Shown one piece after another: positions 43,974-51,784 of a DNA stretch of 64,000 nt. The notes beneath the pieces are model-generated. The model worked only from the letters and a program-made list of their open reading frames with translations, did not search any database and was not told where the DNA came from. The stretch lies in NCBI RefSeq assembly GCF_001544355.1, contig NZ_BCQI01000002.1:1-64000 (forward strand), written 5' to 3'. The DNA is from Alicyclobacillus acidiphilus NBRC 100859 (GTDB lineage: Bacteria; Bacillota; Bacilli; Alicyclobacillales; Alicyclobacillaceae). Numbering within the stretch: the stretch's first letter is position 1; each line of letters opens with the position of its first letter. Both the position numbers and the translations under genes were made by a program.

Positions 43974-45136
43974 GTTCCTTGTATGACCGTCTGTCGCCAG
44001 TCGTGGTGAATTTGCCTCCTTCGGGCATCCGCAGATTTTTCGATCTCGCCAATCAGATGCAGGACGTCATCTCGCTTGGCGTCGGCGAACCTGATTTCGT
44101 TACGCCGTGGCACATCCGCGAAGCGTGCATGTATTCGCTGGAGCAAGGCTATACCACGTACACGTCGAATCGCGGCTTGCCAGAGCTGTGTGCCGAGATT
44201 GCGAACTATTTGACCAAGTTCAACCTGGCATACGATCCAGCAAGCGAAATCATGGTCACGGTGGGCGGCAGCGAAGCCATTGACATCGCCTTGCGCATGT
44301 TGGTTTGCGCCGGGGACGAGGTATTGATACCTGCGCCAACTTATGTATCGTATCGGCCGTGTGCCCTGCTCGCTGGCGCCGTGCCCATCGATGTGCCGAC
44401 CCACGCGGAGGATCAGTTTCGCTTGACCGCGGATGCGCTCGAGGGCGCGATCACGCCGAACAGCAAGGTACTCGTCCTGTGTTTCCCGAACAATCCAACC
44501 GGGGCCACGATGTCGAAGGAAGATCTGGAACGCATTGCGAACGTCGCGATCAAACACGACTTATTTGTGGTCTCCGACGAGATCTATGCCGAATTGACGT
44601 ACGACGGAAAACACACGAGTATCGCGTCTCTCGAAGGCATGAAAGAACGCACCGTGGTCATCAGCGGCATGTCGAAAGCCTTCGCCATGACGGGATGGCG
44701 AATCGGTTACGTGGCGGCTCCGGCTCCGTTGTTGTCAGCGATGCTGAAGATCCACCAGTACACCATCATGTGCGCTTCGAATATGGCGCAGCGCGCCGCA
44801 TTGGAGGCCTTGCGCAACGGCGAGTCGGAGATGGAGCGCATGGTCGAAAGCTACGATCGCCGCCGCCGGCTCATCGTCCAGGGCTTCAACGAGATTGGAC
44901 TGACGTGCCATGAGCCAAAAGGCGCGTTCTACGCGTTTCCCGACATTCGCTCCTCCGGTTTGTCGTCGGAAGCGTTCGCGGAACGCCTCCTGCGCGAGCA
45001 AGGCGTCGCCGTCGTGCCAGGCAACGTGTTCGGCGAGACGGGCGAAGGCTTTGTTCGCTGTTCATACGCGACGTCGGTGGAATTGATTGAACAAGCGTTG
45101 GAGCGCATTCGGACGTTTCTGGAATCGCTGAGGTGA
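43970..45136 (+). CDS. Class I/II aminotransferase (AlaT/PatA-like)
   Basis: A 388-residue PLP enzyme. Motifs are ISLGVGEPDF near the N terminus, MVTVGGSEAIDIAL, CFPNNPTGATM, VSDEIYAELTYDGK and the PLP Lys in SGMSKAFAMTGWRIGYV (about residue 234). Arg in VRCSYAT binds the carboxylate. Substrate could be alanine, aromatic amino acids or N-acetyl-LL-diaminopimelate. It is translationally coupled to the Lrp gene and ends at the terminator at 45183. Confidence 0.92.
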   Translation: MSSLYDRLSPVVVNLPPSGIRRFFDLANQMQDVISLGVGEPDFVTPWHIREACMYSLEQGYTTYTSNRGLPELCAEIANYLTKFNLAYDPASEIMVTVGGSEAIDIALRMLVCAGDEVLIPAPTYVSYRPCALLAGAVPIDVPTHAEDQFRLTADALEGAITPNSKVLVLCFPNNPTGATMSKEDLERIANVAIKHDLFVVSDEIYAELTYDGKHTSIASLEGMKERTVVISGMSKAFAMTGWRIGYVAAPAPLLSAMLKIHQYTIMCASNMAQRAALEALRNGESEMERMVESYDRRRRLIVQGFNEIGLTCHEPKGAFYAFPDIRSSGLSSEAFAERLLREQGVAVVPGNVFGETGEGFVRCSYATSVELIEQALERIRTFLESLR

Positions 45137-45182
45137 TGGATGCCGGGCATGGCCTGAAGACATTGACCCTAAGACACTTGTA

Positions 45183-45206
45183 CGCGCCTTCCGAGGCGCG
45201 TTTTTT
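45183..45206 (+). terminator. Terminator of the regulator-aminotransferase operon
   Basis: CGCGCCT/AGGCGCG with a TCCG loop is followed by TTTTTTGTTT. It separates the cargo operon from the recombinase unit. Confidence 0.9.
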
Positions 45207-45246
45207 GTTTGCGGCCGTCGATCGATGCGAATGGCATGTCAGGCAA

Positions 45247-45273
45247 ACGGGAAAAGCCGTCCTGCATAGGCTC
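45247..45273 (+). promoter_or_regulatory. Possible mother-cell sigma (E/K) promoter of the recombinase unit
   Basis: AC (45247-45248) and CATAGGCTC (45265-45273) are 16 bp apart. This matches the sigma-K consensus except for the last A, and CATANNNT also fits sigma-E -10 boxes. No sigma-A promoter is visible between the terminator and the 53-residue ORF. Short motifs like this occur by chance, so this is suggestive only. Confidence 0.4.
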
Positions 45274-45293
45274 GAACGAGGGGTGTGAGGCAG

Positions 45294-45455
45294 ATGCGAC
45301 TCGAGGAGCGTCCAAGGCGCAAAATCGGCGAACGCGAACTGAAGAGCGGCGTCGTCGTGGAGTACTTCTGTGATGAGCGGGGGCCGACCGTTCAGGAATG
45401 CGTGGACCGATCCGCGGAAATCGCGGCGCAGGCACTGGCGAGCAAACTTGACTAG
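45294..45455 (+). CDS. 53-residue protein upstream of the recombinase, RDF candidate
   Basis: ATG 45294 to TAG 45455, with GGGGTG 8 bp upstream. The product starts MRLEERPRRKIGERELKSG and continues VVVEYFCDERGPTVQECVDR, ending EIAAQALASKLD: basic N terminus, acidic helical C terminus. It lies 43 bp before the serine recombinase on the same strand. Small proteins beside such recombinases can be directionality factors, as SprB (58 residues) is for SprA in SP-beta. No sequence similarity to SprB is claimed. Confidence 0.65.
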   Translation: MRLEERPRRKIGERELKSGVVVEYFCDERGPTVQECVDRSAEIAAQALASKLD

Positions 45456-45498
45456 GCGGCGAATGGTTTAGCCTTACTTCGCCCTGCGAGGTGGTGGA

Positions 45499-47082
45499 AT
45501 GCGCGCGGCTATCTACATTCGAGTGTCTACGGATCACGAGGAACAGAAACTTTCTCCGGACCATCAACTGATGACCTGCCGCGAATACATTGAGGACATT
45601 GGCTTGGAGACGGATGATCGGCTGATTTACAACGATGCGGGTTTGAGCGGAACGGAGATGGAGAATCGAACGGAGGTGCGGAGGCTTGTCGCGGACGCTC
45701 GAAACGGTCGATTCGACGCCGTTGTGTTCACCGCGATCTCTCGTTTTGCCCGCGATCTCTCCGACGCCCTGGCACTCAAAAAGCGACTGGAAACAGTCTA
45801 CGGAATTCGCATTATCAGCGTCGAAGAAGGCTACGACACGGCGGTGGACGGACGCAACAGCGAGATGATTTTCACGGTTCACGCGATGGTCGCGGCTCAC
45901 AAGAGCCACGAAATGAGCAAGGCGATTCGCCGCGGGCTTCGACAGTCCGCCGCAACGGGCAGGCACATCGGCAACGTCCCACCGTTCGGATACGTCAAGA
46001 CGGCCGGCAAGCGGCTCGTTCCAGACGAACGGACGGCGCCCATCGTCCAGGAGATCTTTCGTCTCTACCTCGCCGGGGTGGGGAGCAAGGCGATCGCGGA
46101 AGAGTTGAATCGCCGCGGTGTGCCCACCGCAAGCAAGTCGCGCGGCAAGGGCGACACATGGTGGCAGGCCAGCACCATTCAGCGAATTCTCCGCAACCCA
46201 GTGTACGCGGGCGATCTGGTGGCGAACCGTTGGCGCAACGACGTGGACATCAGGTTGTCACGCCAGCTGGACTCGAAGGTGAAACGGCAGATGATGCGCG
46301 ATCGGGACGAGTGGGTCGTCGTGCGGAACAATCATCCTGCCCTTGTCGATCGCGCCGCGTTCAACCTTGTCCAGGACACGATGGACATGAAGGCGAAGAA
46401 CAAGGGCTTGCGCAGAACCAGCAACGTGTTGTCGGGCTTGATGAAGTGCGGCGCATGCGGCGGCGCAGTCGTCGTATCGGGACGAAGCGGGCGGAACGGA
46501 CAGGCGTACAAGTATGTCGGATGCGCCGCCGTGAAGCGGATCGGCAAGCACGCTTGCGCAAATCACAGCTTGGTTCGCTACTCGGATGTTCTGGACGCCG
46601 TGTTGACGCCTCTGCGTGCCTTTGCAACCAATCCAGATACGGCGGATCGGCTCGTCGATTGGATACTGCAGTCCACGGTCGATCACGGCATCACCGAACG
46701 GCTAGCCCTGTTGCAGCGGCGATTGGAGCGAAATGAGCAGAGGCAGGAAAAGGCCCTGGCAGCCTATACGGAAGGCGGCTTCCCGCTGGACATGATCCAG
46801 AAACATCGGGCTGAATTGCTCGAAGAGAAGCGCCGCCTCCAGGACGAGATGGAACGGTTGGAACAACGACGGTTGTCGAAGGAGGCCTTGAGGAGTCAGC
46901 GTGATCGATGGATGGAGATGTTGAACGTGTTTCGCCACCTCGACGAGTACGATCCCGTCACCGCGCGGGCCGCGCTGTCGGCCGTCGTCGAATGTGTCGT
47001 TCTGACGCCGGATCGGCGCTTGCATGTGTTGTGGAAATGGTGCGCCTGCGATTGTACCTGTGTGAACGCACCTCAAATGTGA
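45499..47082 (+). CDS. Large serine recombinase
   Basis: A 527-residue site-specific recombinase. The resolvase domain starts MRAAIYIRVSTDHEEQ with nucleophile Ser10, and has FTAISRFARDLSDAL. The recombinase domain has NVPPFGYVK and WWQASTIQRILRNPVYAG. A zinc ribbon follows (MKCGACGGAVVVSG, then YVGCAAVKR and KHAC). A coiled coil at about 400-460 is rich in Glu, Arg and Leu. ATG 45499 follows GAGGTGG. The last 8 bases of the gene (QM-stop) are gerE sequence, so the C terminus differs in the excised circle, where the frame would run about 33 residues further. Confidence 0.96.
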   Translation: MRAAIYIRVSTDHEEQKLSPDHQLMTCREYIEDIGLETDDRLIYNDAGLSGTEMENRTEVRRLVADARNGRFDAVVFTAISRFARDLSDALALKKRLETVYGIRIISVEEGYDTAVDGRNSEMIFTVHAMVAAHKSHEMSKAIRRGLRQSAATGRHIGNVPPFGYVKTAGKRLVPDERTAPIVQEIFRLYLAGVGSKAIAEELNRRGVPTASKSRGKGDTWWQASTIQRILRNPVYAGDLVANRWRNDVDIRLSRQLDSKVKRQMMRDRDEWVVVRNNHPALVDRAAFNLVQDTMDMKAKNKGLRRTSNVLSGLMKCGACGGAVVVSGRSGRNGQAYKYVGCAAVKRIGKHACANHSLVRYSDVLDAVLTPLRAFATNPDTADRLVDWILQSTVDHGITERLALLQRRLERNEQRQEKALAAYTEGGFPLDMIQKHRAELLEEKRRLQDEMERLEQRRLSKEALRSQRDRWMEMLNVFRHLDEYDPVTARAALSAVVECVVLTPDRRLHVLWKWCACDCTCVNAPQM

Positions 47083-47085
47083 TGA
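47061..47085 (+). other. Right attachment junction (attR) of the gerE element
   Basis: Element sequence ends GAACGCACCTC at 47074 and gerE sequence AAATGTGATG resumes. CTC (47072-47074) is shared with attL. The deduced circle junction (attP) reads GCACCTCTAAAGAG. Confidence 0.8.
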
Positions 47086-47156
47086 AAAAGCTCAATGTGA
47101 AAGGGCGGTCACAAGCGGTTGTGGAACTGGTTCGTCTCGGTGAGTTGGTGATTTGA
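47075..47156 (+). CDS. gerE: gerE, 3' half (interrupted)
   Basis: The last 26 codons plus stop, NVMKKLNVKGRSQAVVELVR then LGELVI, match the C terminus of GerE. There is no start codon or ribosome binding site of its own in this frame. Joined to 43279-43424 it gives 228 bases: 75 residues and a stop, close to the 74 residues of B. subtilis GerE. No premature stop or frameshift is present in either half. Confidence 0.93.
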
Positions 47157-47160
47157 GATC

Positions 47161-47189
47161 GAACACCCCTGCTGCGGGTAGGGGTGTTC
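47161..47189 (+). terminator. Terminator of gerE
   Basis: GAACACCCCT (47161-47170) and AGGGGTGTTC (47180-47189) form a perfect 10-bp stem, 4 bp after the gerE stop, followed by TGCGTCTTTTC. Confidence 0.75.
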
Positions 47190-47256
47190 TGCGTCTTTTC
47201 AGAAGACCTGTGTTGGACGCTTCGCGCAGTTTGGCAATTTGGTTGAATTTTGCTCG

Positions 47257-47286
47257 TTGACCGTACAATTTGTCGGATGGTACTAT
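47257..47286 (+). promoter_or_regulatory. Probable sigma-A promoter of the MarR gene
   Basis: TTGACC (47257-47262) and TACTAT (47281-47286) with an 18-bp spacer, about 30 bp before the start codon. Confidence 0.6.
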
Positions 47287-47323
47287 TTACGGGATGTGAG
47301 ATCCGACTGGATGTGGGCGTTGC

Positions 47324-47761
47324 GTGAGTACATATGGCGAGTACGTCGAAGAGATTGAAAAGTCCCTGCGCTTGGTTGCCGGCACCGTTCGGCGAAGAGG
47401 GCGGGTTTTGTTGCGCAGCTACGACATCACTTCACCGCAGTTCGACGCGCTCATCGTGTTGAACAACGAGGGCGAATTGACCATCGGTGAATTGAGCAGC
47501 AAATTGTATCTGGCGTATTCCACGACAACGGATTTGGTGGATCGGTTGGAGCGCGCGGGATATGTGGCGCGTCAGCGGGATCATCTGGATCGCCGCGTCG
47601 TCCGTGTTCAATTGCGGGAAGCTGGCGTGAACGTGATCGAATCGGTGTTGGTAGCAAGACGAGCCTACTTGGACTCCGTTCTTGAAAATGTAGATATAGA
47701 GTCTCGGAAAAACATTCTCCATTCACTGGATTTGCTGTTGATGAATATGGGTAACCGGTAA
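47324..47761 (+). CDS. MarR-family regulator (YsmB-like)
   Basis: A 145-residue winged-helix regulator with TIGELSSKLYLAYSTTTDLV as the recognition region and RQRDHLDRRVVRVQL as the wing. It occupies the place of ysmB between gerE and racE in B. subtilis. GTG 47324 is the start; its ribosome binding site is weak, which is unusual in this window. Confidence 0.85.
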   Translation: MSTYGEYVEEIEKSLRLVAGTVRRRGRVLLRSYDITSPQFDALIVLNNEGELTIGELSSKLYLAYSTTTDLVDRLERAGYVARQRDHLDRRVVRVQLREAGVNVIESVLVARRAYLDSVLENVDIESRKNILHSLDLLLMNMGNR

Positions 47762-47822
47762 GGGCCTGACGGAATGTTGAGACATCACGAGCGGCTGATA
47801 CTCGTCAAGAGGAGCGGTACCC

Positions 47823-48671
47823 ATGGAAAAGTCTATTGATCCGATTGGCATATTCGACTCTGGCATCGGCGGGCTGACCGTCGCGCAAGCTATTGCGAAG
47901 GCATTGCCGTTGGAAGCAATCACTTATTTAGGGGATCGGGCCAGGTGTCCGTACGGCGATCGTTCGTCCGCGGAAGTCGCGCGATTTTCGCTGGAGATTG
48001 GCGAGTATCTGGTTGGACTCGGCGTCAAGTGCCTCGTCGTCGCGTGCAACACCGCGACTGCGGTCGCGCTTCCTCTGCTGCGGGAGGCACTGCCGATCCC
48101 GGTCGTCGGCGTGATCGAACCCGGCGCCCGCGCCGCGGTGCAGGCGAGCGAAACGGGACGCATTGGCGTGATCGGAACGTCGGTGACCATCGCAAGCCAC
48201 GCGTATCGCCAGTCCATACACGCGATATCGCCTGACGCGCATGTCGTTGAACACGCGTGTCCGGCTTTCGTGCCGTTGGTCGAAGCGGGACGATTCAACG
48301 GGCCCGAGGTGGAGCAAGCGGTCCGGGCTTCACTTCGCGTGTTTGAGTCGACAGGCATCGACTGCCTGGTGTTGGGATGCACGCATTACCCCTTGTTGTC
48401 CGAGGTCATTGAGCAGGTGGTTGGCCCGTCGGTGAAAGTCATCTCATCGGCCGACGCAACGGCCGCATACGTCGCCAATCTGCTTCAAGAGAAGCGGGTG
48501 GCCAACAGAGATGCTTCGGCTCGAAGGTATAGGTACTTGACGACGGGGGATAAACAAAGCATGAAAACCGCCCTGAACCAGTGGTTCGGGCAGGCGGTTG
48601 AAGAAGATGCCATCACGCACGTCGCATTGCCGGAAGCGGCGCAGAGGCTCACACAGTCCGTACGGCTATAG
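47823..48671 (+). CDS. murI: Glutamate racemase
   Basis: A 282-residue cofactor-independent racemase that makes D-glutamate for peptidoglycan (RacE in Bacillus). IGIFDSGIGGLTV opens it. The two catalytic Cys are Cys75 in VACNTATAVAL and Cys186 in GCTHYPLL. GAGGAG lies 8-9 bp before ATG 47823. rdgB follows after 50 bp. Confidence 0.96.
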   Translation: MEKSIDPIGIFDSGIGGLTVAQAIAKALPLEAITYLGDRARCPYGDRSSAEVARFSLEIGEYLVGLGVKCLVVACNTATAVALPLLREALPIPVVGVIEPGARAAVQASETGRIGVIGTSVTIASHAYRQSIHAISPDAHVVEHACPAFVPLVEAGRFNGPEVEQAVRASLRVFESTGIDCLVLGCTHYPLLSEVIEQVVGPSVKVISSADATAAYVANLLQEKRVANRDASARRYRYLTTGDKQSMKTALNQWFGQAVEEDAITHVALPEAAQRLTQSVRL

Positions 48672-48721
48672 ATGTATCCCGATGGGGGGTTCCCCTGTTG
48701 AACAGCACATGGGAGGTTCAC

Positions 48722-49324
48722 ATGAAGTTATTTGTCGCAACCAAGAATCAACACAAGGTGGACGAGCTGAAGCTCCTCTTGCACGAACCGACCATTGAAC
48801 TCGTACGGTTGCCGGACGGCCTTCCGGACGCTGTGGAGGATGGCGTCACATTTGAAGAGAATGCCATGAAGAAGGCGGTGTTCTACTCGCAGCTCGTATC
48901 GGGAAAGGTTCTATCCGACGACTCCGGCCTCGTGGTGCCGATGCTCAATGGCGAACCTGGCGTGTTGTCGGCGCGCTATGCGGGCAAACACGGCGACGAC
49001 GAGGCGAACAATGAACGACTCATCGAGCGGTTGCGCGAAGTTGGGGTTGTCGAGGTGCCTGCCTATTTCGCGTGCGCGCTCGCGATTGCGCAAGCGGGGC
49101 AGGTGCTCGTCACAGTCGAGGCGCGCGTGTCTGGCACCGTCTATACCGAGCGCAGGGGCACGCATGGCTTTGGATACGATCCGCTGTTTACGCCGTATGG
49201 GCACAAACACCGATACGCGGAAATGTCGCCGGAGGAGAAATCGCTCTTCTCTCACCGGGCCATGGCGGTTCGAATGCTGCGGGATCGAAAGTCGCAGTGG
49301 ATGTCCCATGAATCGGTATCTTGA
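48722..49324 (+). CDS. rdgB: XTP/dITP diphosphatase
   Basis: A 200-residue enzyme that removes non-canonical purine triphosphates. FVATKNQHKVDEL, VLSDDSGLVVPML, GVLSARYAG and HGFGYDPLF are family signatures. ATG 48722 follows GGGAGG; an in-frame ATG at 48698 lacks one. In B. subtilis gerM and rph stand between racE and this gene; both are absent here. Confidence 0.96.
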   Translation: MKLFVATKNQHKVDELKLLLHEPTIELVRLPDGLPDAVEDGVTFEENAMKKAVFYSQLVSGKVLSDDSGLVVPMLNGEPGVLSARYAGKHGDDEANNERLIERLREVGVVEVPAYFACALAIAQAGQVLVTVEARVSGTVYTERRGTHGFGYDPLFTPYGHKHRYAEMSPEEKSLFSHRAMAVRMLRDRKSQWMSHESVS

Positions 49325-49349
49325 TATCACCATGGTGATCGTCTAGAAT
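49321..49349 (+). promoter_or_regulatory. Sigma-A promoter of tRNA-Gly/tRNA-Arg with palindromic spacer
   Basis: TTGATA (49321-49326) overlaps the rdgB stop. TAGAAT is at 49344-49349 after 17 bp. The spacer holds the perfect palindrome ATCACCATGGTGAT (49326-49339). Confidence 0.7.
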
Positions 49350-49372
49350 ATCATAGGTAACATTGCCGCTAA

Positions 49373-49446
49373 GCGGGTGTAGTTCAATGGTAGAACTCCA
49401 GCCTTCCAAGCTGGTAGCGTGGGTTCGATTCCCATCACCCGCTCCA
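49373..49446 (+). tRNA. tRNA-Gly(TCC)
   Basis: The acceptor GCGGGTG pairs with CACCCGC, with encoded CCA. Stem CCAGC/GCTGG holds loop CTTCCAA, anticodon TCC. Confidence 0.95.
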
Positions 49447-49448
49447 GT

Positions 49449-49525
49449 GTCTCAGTAGCTCAGCAGGATAGAGCAACAGCCTTCTAAGCTGTGGGTCGGG
49501 GGTTCGAATCCCTCCTGGGACGCCA
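49449..49525 (+). tRNA. tRNA-Arg(TCT)
   Basis: The acceptor GTCTCAG pairs with CTGGGAC (one T-G), with encoded CCA. Stem ACAGC/GCTGT holds loop CTTCTAA, anticodon TCT for AGA codons. It lies 2 bp after tRNA-Gly. Confidence 0.95.
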
Positions 49526-49537
49526 CGGTGGACACGC

Positions 49538-49563
49538 TCGAGCATCCCTGTCGGGGTGCTCGA
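49538..49563 (+). terminator. Hairpin after the tRNA pair
   Basis: TCGAGCATCCC (49538-49548) pairs with GGGGTGCTCGA (49553-49563), 11 bp with one G-T. A T run is lacking until TTTGGTTTTTCC about 20 bp on. Confidence 0.6.
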
Positions 49564-49703
49564 TTCGCAAATGCGACGGTTTGGTTTTTCCGAAAGACCG
49601 TTTTGATATGCTTTCGTATCGTCGCGTTGTTTGAGCGAAATCCAGCGATCCTAAGAATAGTAAAGCGGTCCGACGGATGTGGACTATTGGGAGGAAATTT
49701 TGC

Positions 49704-50996
49704 ATGACAGCTAAGTGGGAAAAAACCGAAGCGAATGTAGGCGTTCTGGAAGTGGAGGTCGCTTCGGATCGATTTGTACAAGCGTTGGATCAGGCGTTTA
49801 AAAAAGTCGTCAAGAACGTCAACGTGCCTGGTTTTCGCAAGGGAAAGGTGCCGCGCAAGCTGTTTGAGGCCCGCTTTGGTGTAGAGTCGCTGTATCAAGA
49901 AGCGGTTGACATCCTCTTGCCGCAAGCGTACTTGGAGGCTGTCGCTGAGACGGGGATTGAGCCGGTGGATCAACCGTCTGTCGACGTTGTGCAAGTCGAA
50001 AACGGCAAGCCATTTGTGTTCAAGGCGACTGTGACCGTGAAACCGGAAGTCAAGCTCGGCGAATACAAGGGACTCGAAGTAGAAGACAAATCGTTCGAAG
50101 TGACGGACGAGAAGGTCGAAGAAGAAATTGAAAACATCTTGAAGAGCCACGCTCAAATCGAAGTCGTCGAGGATGGCGCGGTGGAGCAGGGCGACACCGT
50201 AAGCATCGACTTCAAGGGCACAGTCGACGGCGAAGAATTCGAAGGCGGCGAAGCGGAAAACTTCCAGTTGGAAATCGGCAGCGGCACGTTCATCGCTGGC
50301 TTTGAAGACCAGTTGGTGGGCATGAAGCCTGGCGAAGAACGCGACATCGAAGTGACGTTCCCAGAGACGTACCACGTCAAGTCGCTGCAAGGCAAAGCGG
50401 CGAAGTTCCACGTCGTCCTTCACGACATCAAGCGGAAAGTCCTGCGTGAACTGAACGACGAATTCGTTCAGGAGATAAGCGACTTCGAAACCGTCGACGC
50501 GTTCAAGGAAGACCTGCGCAAGAACTTGGAGGTCCGCGCCGAACAGGAACACAAGGCCTACATCGAAGATCAAGTTGTGCAAAAGGCTGTCGAGAACGCG
50601 ACCATCGATTTGCCGCAAGTGATGATTGAACACGAGATCGATCATCAAATCAATCATTTTGCGCAACAATTGCAAATGCAGCAGATTCCGTTCGACGCGT
50701 ACTTGGAATTCACAGGGACGACGCTCGACGAACTGAAAGACCAGTTCCGCGAATCGGCTGAAAAGAATGTCCGCACGAGCCTGGTTTTGGAAGCATTGAC
50801 GCAGGCGGAAAACGTCGAAGTTACGCAGGAAGACATCGACAACGAATTGCAGAAAGTCGCCGAATCGTCGGGCCTCGAACTGGATCGCGTGCGGCAGTTG
50901 ATGAGCATGCGGGATCCCAATCTCGAAGGCTTCGCACGCGAATTGAAGACGCGCAAAACCATCGACTTGCTCGTGGAGCATAGCAAACTCGTGTAA
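49704..50996 (+). CDS. tig: Trigger factor
   Basis: A 430-residue ribosome-bound chaperone and prolyl isomerase. The ribosome-binding loop is VPGFRKGKVPRKLFE near residue 43. The FKBP-like domain lies near 155-245 (GDTVSIDFKGTVDGEEFEGG), and the C-terminal helical chaperone domain makes up the rest. ATG 49704 follows GGGAGG; an in-frame start at 49677 lies further upstream without a site. Confidence 0.97.
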   Translation: MTAKWEKTEANVGVLEVEVASDRFVQALDQAFKKVVKNVNVPGFRKGKVPRKLFEARFGVESLYQEAVDILLPQAYLEAVAETGIEPVDQPSVDVVQVENGKPFVFKATVTVKPEVKLGEYKGLEVEDKSFEVTDEKVEEEIENILKSHAQIEVVEDGAVEQGDTVSIDFKGTVDGEEFEGGEAENFQLEIGSGTFIAGFEDQLVGMKPGEERDIEVTFPETYHVKSLQGKAAKFHVVLHDIKRKVLRELNDEFVQEISDFETVDAFKEDLRKNLEVRAEQEHKAYIEDQVVQKAVENATIDLPQVMIEHEIDHQINHFAQQLQMQQIPFDAYLEFTGTTLDELKDQFRESAEKNVRTSLVLEALTQAENVEVTQEDIDNELQKVAESSGLELDRVRQLMSMRDPNLEGFARELKTRKTIDLLVEHSKLV

Positions 50997-51037
50997 AACA
51001 CGGTACAATATGTTCAACTGAATGTCCGGTTGTCGTA

Positions 51038-51070
51038 CACAAGACAAGGTGATTCACGCCTTGTCTTGTG
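51038..51070 (+). promoter_or_regulatory. Perfect 12-bp inverted repeat between tig and clpP
   Basis: CACAAGACAAGG (51038-51049) and CCTTGTCTTGTG (51059-51070) are fully complementary with a 9-base loop. No T run follows, so it may be an operator, an mRNA stabiliser or a partial terminator. It does not match the CtsR heptamer. Confidence 0.6.
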
Positions 51071-51104
51071 ACGCAAGTGGCATTGTAGGCGAGGAGGGAA
51101 CGGC

Positions 51105-51698
51105 ATGAGTCTGATTCCGTATGTGATTGAGCAGACCAGCCGCGGGGAGCGATCGTACGACATTTATTCAAGATTGCTCAAAGATCGCATTGTGTTGCTG
51201 GGTACTGCCATCGACGATAACGTCGCGAACGCGATTGTCGCTCAATTGCTGTTTTTAGCAGCGGACGATCCGGATAGGGATATTCAACTGTACATCAACA
51301 GTCCGGGGGGTTCTGTTACCGCAGGACTAGCCATATATGATACTATTCAACATATCCGGCCCGCGGTGTCGACCATGTGTGTGGGGATGGCGGCAAGCAT
51401 GGGCGCGTTTCTCCTGGCGGCCGGTGAAAAGGGCAAGCGGTATGCCTTGCCAAATGCGGAAATCATGATTCACCAGCCGCTCGGCGGCGTACAAGGCCAG
51501 GCTTCCGACATTCAAATTCACGCGGAGTGGATGTTGAAGACGAAGGACAAACTGAACCGGATTCTTTCCGAGAGAACCGGCCAGCCTTTGGATGTCATCG
51601 TGCGGGACACGGATCGCGACAACTTTCTGTCCGCCGACGAAGCGAAGGCGTACGGACTGGTCGACGATGTGTTGCAAGGACCTGGAGTTCAGGTGTAA
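51105..51698 (+). CDS. clpP: ATP-dependent Clp protease proteolytic subunit
   Basis: A 197-residue serine peptidase forming the 14-mer of ClpXP. Catalytic residues are Ser98 (GMAASMGA), His123 (IMIHQPLGG) and Asp172 (DTDRDNF). GAGGAGGG lies before ATG 51105. It lies between tig and clpX, unlike B. subtilis, where clpP is elsewhere. Confidence 0.98.
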   Translation: MSLIPYVIEQTSRGERSYDIYSRLLKDRIVLLGTAIDDNVANAIVAQLLFLAADDPDRDIQLYINSPGGSVTAGLAIYDTIQHIRPAVSTMCVGMAASMGAFLLAAGEKGKRYALPNAEIMIHQPLGGVQGQASDIQIHAEWMLKTKDKLNRILSERTGQPLDVIVRDTDRDNFLSADEAKAYGLVDDVLQGPGVQV

Positions 51699-51784
51699 TG
51701 CCCTCATTCCGGGACGAGTGGATCGATTTCACGTTTTGAGTTAGACAGCAGGTGTGGTAACCTCGACTTGGGGAGGGAACATGG

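Larger units (their letters stand above)
43425..47074 (+). mobile_element. 3,650-bp intervening element in gerE
   Basis: It splits gerE after codon 49. Contents from left: Lrp/AsnC regulator, class I aminotransferase, terminator, a 53-residue ORF and a large serine recombinase whose 3' end lies in the right junction. Removing exactly this segment joins TC to AAATGTG and restores a 75-residue GerE. There are no phage structural genes. It resembles skin-type elements of sporulation genes, which are excised in the mother cell by a serine recombinase. Excision here is inferred, not shown. The regulator-aminotransferase pair would be cargo. Confidence 0.88.
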
